16,902 nt of DNA, from the NCBI GenBank assembly GCA_964477275.1, contig CAYZDV010000036.1, positions 1-16,902 on the forward strand, written 5' to 3'. Position 1 is the stretch's first letter. Every line of letters starts with the position of its first letter. The translations under genes were made by a program, and so were the position numbers. Source of the DNA: CAYZDV01 sp964477275. Its GTDB lineage: Bacteria > Acidobacteriota > Aminicenantia > Aminicenantales > Aminicenantaceae. Below are positions 14,427 through 16,902 of the stretch, one piece after another. The notes under the pieces were generated by a model, which ran no database searches, was not told where the DNA came from, and saw nothing but the letters and a program-made list of their open reading frames with translations.

Positions 14427-15272
14427 TCATGGAATCCTGGAAATGGGGACACGGCCTCTCTGGTCAAAGGGAATATTCACCTTGCCCCATTCGGTCCTCA
14501 CTTCCAGCTCGCCGCTGAAGCGGCACAGGGTGGACGGCCGGAGAAGGAAGGAATGCACTTCTTTTCCCACGTCAAAAAAATTCAGCAGCAGGCGAAAGGT
14601 GAAAACCTTTTCACTCCGGGGGACAATTTTTTCTCCGGGTTGAGGCCCATCTTCAGCAATCTGGGTATTACCCAGATAAAATCGATAGCTGACCCTCTCC
14701 ACCACGAGAGCGAAGCCATTGGTGTTCTTGACGCTCGCCCGCAGGCTCAAATCCGCACCGCCAACGGTCAGGTCGTTGACATGGAGAGAGAGAATCTCGA
14801 CGCCAGGCTCCCGAAAGAGCGGGAACTCCCCGCTCATGACCAGAGGAAGCTTTCCTCTTTCCCTCCGTCCATCGAAAAAACGCAACATGCCATGCCAGTG
14901 ACCCTGAGCGGAATCCGCATTCTCCAGGTCCGGGAGGACCTGGTAAAGGCGGGAAAAGGTGACCTTCACCGGAAAAGAAACGCGCTTGCTTTTCCCCGGC
15001 TCGATCATGATCTGTTTGGCCAGTGCAGTCTGCAGTCGAAAATATTCCCTCTCATTGACCAGAAAGCGGTAATCGTATCCGGAAAGATAATAGGTGGTGG
15101 AGGAAGAGTTGGCGATTTCCACAAGGAAAACAAGGGCCAGGCCCGAAGGACTGAAATCCTCAATCCTTGTCTCCTGGAGCGAGATCCGGATGTGCTGGGG
15201 AAGAGAGCCAGACAAGGACGCGGCCAGAACAAGAACGAAAGGATGAACCAACAGGAAACCGAGCCTTCTCAT
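14427..15272 (-). CDS. Exported protein with two LEA14/WHy-type domains
   Basis: 281 aa from ATG 15272, chosen because GGAGG lies 7 nt upstream; the frame continues to 15410 without signal. Residues 1-22 are a hydrophobic signal peptide or anchor (GFLLVHPFVLVLAA). Two similar modules follow, about 29-101 and 159-229. Each has the LEA_2/WHy pattern: a strand, an N-x-N/S loop (IANSSSTT; VKNTNGFA), a Y-x-F turn (YDYRFLVNE; VSYRFYLGN) and a PGE/PGK-type turn before a final strand. Such domains occur in periplasmic or lipoprotein proteins linked to desiccation or stress, but no biochemical role is established. I assign the family by pattern, not by search. It precedes thi4, with no evident functional link. 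Confidence 0.7.
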   Translation of the reverse strand: MRRLGFLLVHPFVLVLAASLSGSLPQHIRISLQETRIEDFSPSGLALVFLVEIANSSSTTYYLSGYDYRFLVNEREYFRLQTALAKQIMIEPGKSKRVSFPVKVTFSRLYQVLPDLENADSAQGHWHGMLRFFDGRRERGKLPLVMSGEFPLFREPGVEILSLHVNDLTVGGADLSLRASVKNTNGFALVVERVSYRFYLGNTQIAEDGPQPGEKIVPRSEKVFTFRLLLNFFDVGKEVHSFLLRPSTLCRFSGELEVRTEWGKVNIPFDQRGRVPISRIP

Positions 15273-15410
15273 GTTCTCTCCTCCATCTCCCATGAGATTC
15301 AAGTCTACACCATCCCCGAAGAGAGGACAAGCCTCCAGGAGAACCAATGATTGGCGACTCGCCCGGAATGAAGAGGGCCTGATCACCGTGAACGCATGGG
15401 AATCCGTCAA

Positions 15411-15439
15411 TTGACACGCCGGTTCGCACTTGTTATTCT
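15411..15439 (+). promoter_or_regulatory. Consensus -35/-10 promoter before the truncated propeller gene
   Basis: TTGACA (15411-15416) is a perfect -35; TATTCT (15434-15439) follows after 17 nt. The -35 is half of a perfect palindrome GTCAATTGAC (15406-15415), which could be an operator. The ribosome-binding site GGAGG (15471-15475) is 5 nt before the GTG at 15481. Confidence 0.6.
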
Positions 15440-15480
15440 TCTAATATGAAAGTTATGAAAGTTTTTAGTGGGAGGCTCTG

Positions 15481-15789
15481 GTGAAAAAAGTTGCCGCCGC
15501 TGCTCTTTCCCTTTTTCTGGCTCTGGCCTTTTATTCATCCGGCAAAGCCCAGGAAGTCAAAATCATCGGAGGCGTCCAGGTCATCCAGAATGGAAAGAAA
15601 CCCATCCCGCTCAAAGGACAGCCCACAAAAATCCGCCTGGCCGAAGAACTGACCATCGGACAGGAAGAAAACCCTGACGAGTCCTTCTCCGTCATCAACG
15701 GTTTTGTCGTCGCGAGCGATGGAACGATCTTCGTGCTTGATTCCAAGGACCGCAAGGTCAAGGTCTTCGCTTCTTCTGATTGCTGTTAA
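15481..15789 (+). pseudogene. Truncated exported beta-propeller protein (N-terminal fragment)
   Basis: 102 codons from GTG 15481, with an excellent promoter and ribosome-binding site. A signal peptide (MKKVAAAALSLFLALAFYSS) is followed by sequence ending in the blade-like SDGTIFVLDSKDRKVKVF. This resembles the opening of exported 6-bladed (NHL-like) propeller proteins, which normally run beyond 350 aa with repeated blades. Here the frame stops after FASSDCC, and no further blade is found downstream. I infer a deletion or replacement with a break near 15770-15780. An intact short secreted protein is possible but less likely. The following DUF362 gene begins 33 nt later. Confidence 0.6.
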
Positions 15790-15822
15790 ATCAGGTAAAA
15801 AATTCCCTTGTCAGAAGATAGT

Positions 15823-16722
15823 ATGGTCATGAAAAGAAGAGATTTCTTGAAAACTCTGGTTATGGGGAGTGTTATTGGTATTAAGCCCCCCCGCACCCTT
15901 CAAGGCATGGATTTGCCGGATATTGCCCTAATACAAGGGGATTCTCCATCGAAAATCACAAAGGAAGCCGTCGAGGCGCTGGGGGGAATGAATCGTTTCG
16001 TTTCCAGAGGTGACGTTGTCCTCGTCAAGCCGAACATCGCATGGGATCGAACGCCCCAGCTGGCCGCTTGCACAAATCCTGAAGTCGTCAAAGCTCTTGT
16101 CGAGCTGAGCTTCGATGCGGGAGCAAAAGAGGTCATCGTCATGGACAACCCGACGAATCCGGCAACACGAACATATGCCAGGTCCGGGATTGCTTCCGCT
16201 GCCCGAGAAGCAGGGGCGAATGTTCAGTTTCCAAACCCTCATCGTTTGAAAAAAATTCCGATACACGGAGAATGGCTCAAAGAGTGGGAGGTCTTCACGA
16301 ACTTTATCGAGGCAGACAAACTCATCAATGTTCCCATCGCCAAGACTCACAGTCTTTCAAAGGTGACGCTGGGAATGAAGAACTGGCTGGGGGCATTGGG
16401 CGGAAACAGGGGCCAGCTTCACCAAAAGCTTGATCAGGTCATGGTTGATGTAGCCGCATTTTTCAAACCCAGTCTAACGGTTCTGGATGCATACAGAATT
16501 CTCGTCAGGAACGGGCCACAAGGAGGAAGGCTTTCAGATGTTGAGCTTTTTGAGACAATGGTTGCTGGAGTCGATTATGTCGCCATTGATGCCTTAGGTG
16601 CCACTTTCTTTGGGTTAACTTCCCATGAACTGCCGTATTTGCAATTAGCCCATAAAATGGGTCATGGTGAAATAAATTTGGAAAAGCTGAAATTCGTCAG
16701 GCGGAAAATCCCGAATCCATAG
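15823..16722 (+). CDS. DUF362-domain protein with twin-arginine signal
   Basis: 299 aa. The N-terminus KRRDFLKTLVMGSVIGI is a twin-arginine (Tat) signal, so the folded protein should be exported. The remainder is a DUF362 domain: VLVKPNIAWDRTPQLAACTN, then IAKTHSLSKVTLGMKNWLGA, GGNRGQLHQKLDQVMVD and the closing segment with VDYVAIDALG. Unlike many DUF362 proteins it has no ferredoxin-like domain; a single cysteine is present. Function of the family is poorly known. ATG 15823 and ATG 15829 are both possible; ribosome-binding is weak (AGAAGA, 15813-15818). The gene is more AT-rich than those to its left and follows a truncated gene, consistent with acquisition or rearrangement. Confidence 0.85.
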   Translation: MVMKRRDFLKTLVMGSVIGIKPPRTLQGMDLPDIALIQGDSPSKITKEAVEALGGMNRFVSRGDVVLVKPNIAWDRTPQLAACTNPEVVKALVELSFDAGAKEVIVMDNPTNPATRTYARSGIASAAREAGANVQFPNPHRLKKIPIHGEWLKEWEVFTNFIEADKLINVPIAKTHSLSKVTLGMKNWLGALGGNRGQLHQKLDQVMVDVAAFFKPSLTVLDAYRILVRNGPQGGRLSDVELFETMVAGVDYVAIDALGATFFGLTSHELPYLQLAHKMGHGEINLEKLKFVRRKIPNP

Positions 16723-16723
16723 A

Positions 16724-16768
16724 AAATCAGAATTGACATTCCGGCTCATTCTGATTTATCTTTTCTCG
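16724..16768 (+). terminator. Terminator-like hairpin after the DUF362 gene
   Basis: AAATCAGAAT (16724-16733) and ATTCTGATTT (16748-16757) form a perfect 10-bp stem with a 14-nt loop, starting 2 nt after the stop codon and followed by ATCTTTTCTC. The stem is AT-rich and the T-tract interrupted, so strength is uncertain. Confidence 0.5.
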
Positions 16769-16772
16769 ACAA

Positions 16773-16807
16773 TTAGCCTGGATTATTCACGAAATAGTCC
16801 AGGTTAA
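16773..16807. repeat. Hairpin near the right edge, possibly the end of a mobile element
   Basis: TTAGCCTGGA (16773-16782) pairs with TCCAGGTTAA (16798-16807), ten pairs including one G-T, with a 15-nt loop. It has no T-tract on either strand, so it is not a normal terminator. The remaining bases to 16902 show no recognisable gene; the sequence is cut by the window. Confidence 0.4.
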
Positions 16808-16902
16808 AAAGGCCTGTTAATATGAGGATGCGGGTTCTTCTCTGTGATGATGGGATGCGAGGCAGAAACTTCATCCAATCTCAGCGTGAGTCAGGGAGTA
16901 CC

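Noticed and set aside
13878..15350. 490-codon open frame on the + strand opposite thi4 and the LEA-domain gene
   Set aside because: It is antisense to two well-supported genes, has no family sequence or ribosome-binding site, and is low-complexity in the way expected of the reverse frame of GC-rich genes.
15772..16757. Integron-type cassette around the DUF362 gene
   Set aside because: Similar short words flank the gene, but no attC core sites (RYYYAAC/GTTRRRY pair) could be recognised.
16822..16902. Open frame running off the right edge (MRMRVLLCDDG...)
   Set aside because: Only 27 codons, no clear ribosome-binding site. The first residues faintly recall a receiver domain but the rest does not; not callable.

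Overview
The window reads as chromosome of a GC-rich diderm (Gram-negative) bacterium, probably anaerobic. The diderm evidence is an outer-membrane barrel gene ending in Phe, a twin-arginine exported protein and a standard ruv cluster. The anaerobic tendency is inferred from a cysteine-less archaeal-type Thi4, LarC of nickel-pincer cofactor assembly and a tryptophanase-type lyase. The mix, including a fragment resembling the start of an exported 6-bladed beta-propeller protein, resembles Candidatus Aminicenantes or a related deep lineage. That placement is my impression, not shown by any marker here.

Left part (1-4101, + strand): a compact housekeeping operon yebC-ruvC-ruvA-ruvB-queA with overlapping or nearly abutting genes, covering translation quality control, Holliday-junction processing and queuosine tRNA modification. 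A good promoter sits just before yebC. Next (4142-6486, - strand) is a two-gene unit: a PfkB-family kinase, then a tryptophanase/tyrosine phenol-lyase family enzyme whose specificity positions look tryptophanase-like.

The 6487-7155 gap has no gene. It holds a cluster of REP/MITE-like inverted repeats and a second copy of the roughly 43-bp repeat that also begins the window. On its right (+ strand) are a class III-type sirtuin and larC, joined by a TGATG stop/start overlap. A highly structured 184-bp inverted-repeat element (9118-9301) separates them from folE and metG, which overlap by 17 bp. A tsaC gene converges on metG.

Right part (12565-16902): an outer-membrane barrel gene with a near-consensus promoter, a reverse-strand pair (a double LEA14/WHy-domain exported protein upstream of thi4), a propeller-type gene cut off after about 100 codons, and a more AT-rich block with a TAT-exported DUF362 protein, a terminator hairpin and a further hairpin near the window edge.

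No tRNA, rRNA, CRISPR array or transposase was seen. I did not find a complete new multi-gene system. The best leads are the 184-bp structured element, the dispersed repeat placed upstream of two unrelated genes, the sirtuin-larC coupling, a possible internal start releasing the MetRS tRNA-binding domain, and the truncated-propeller/DUF362 junction. Three short-leader promoters share nearly the same geometry.
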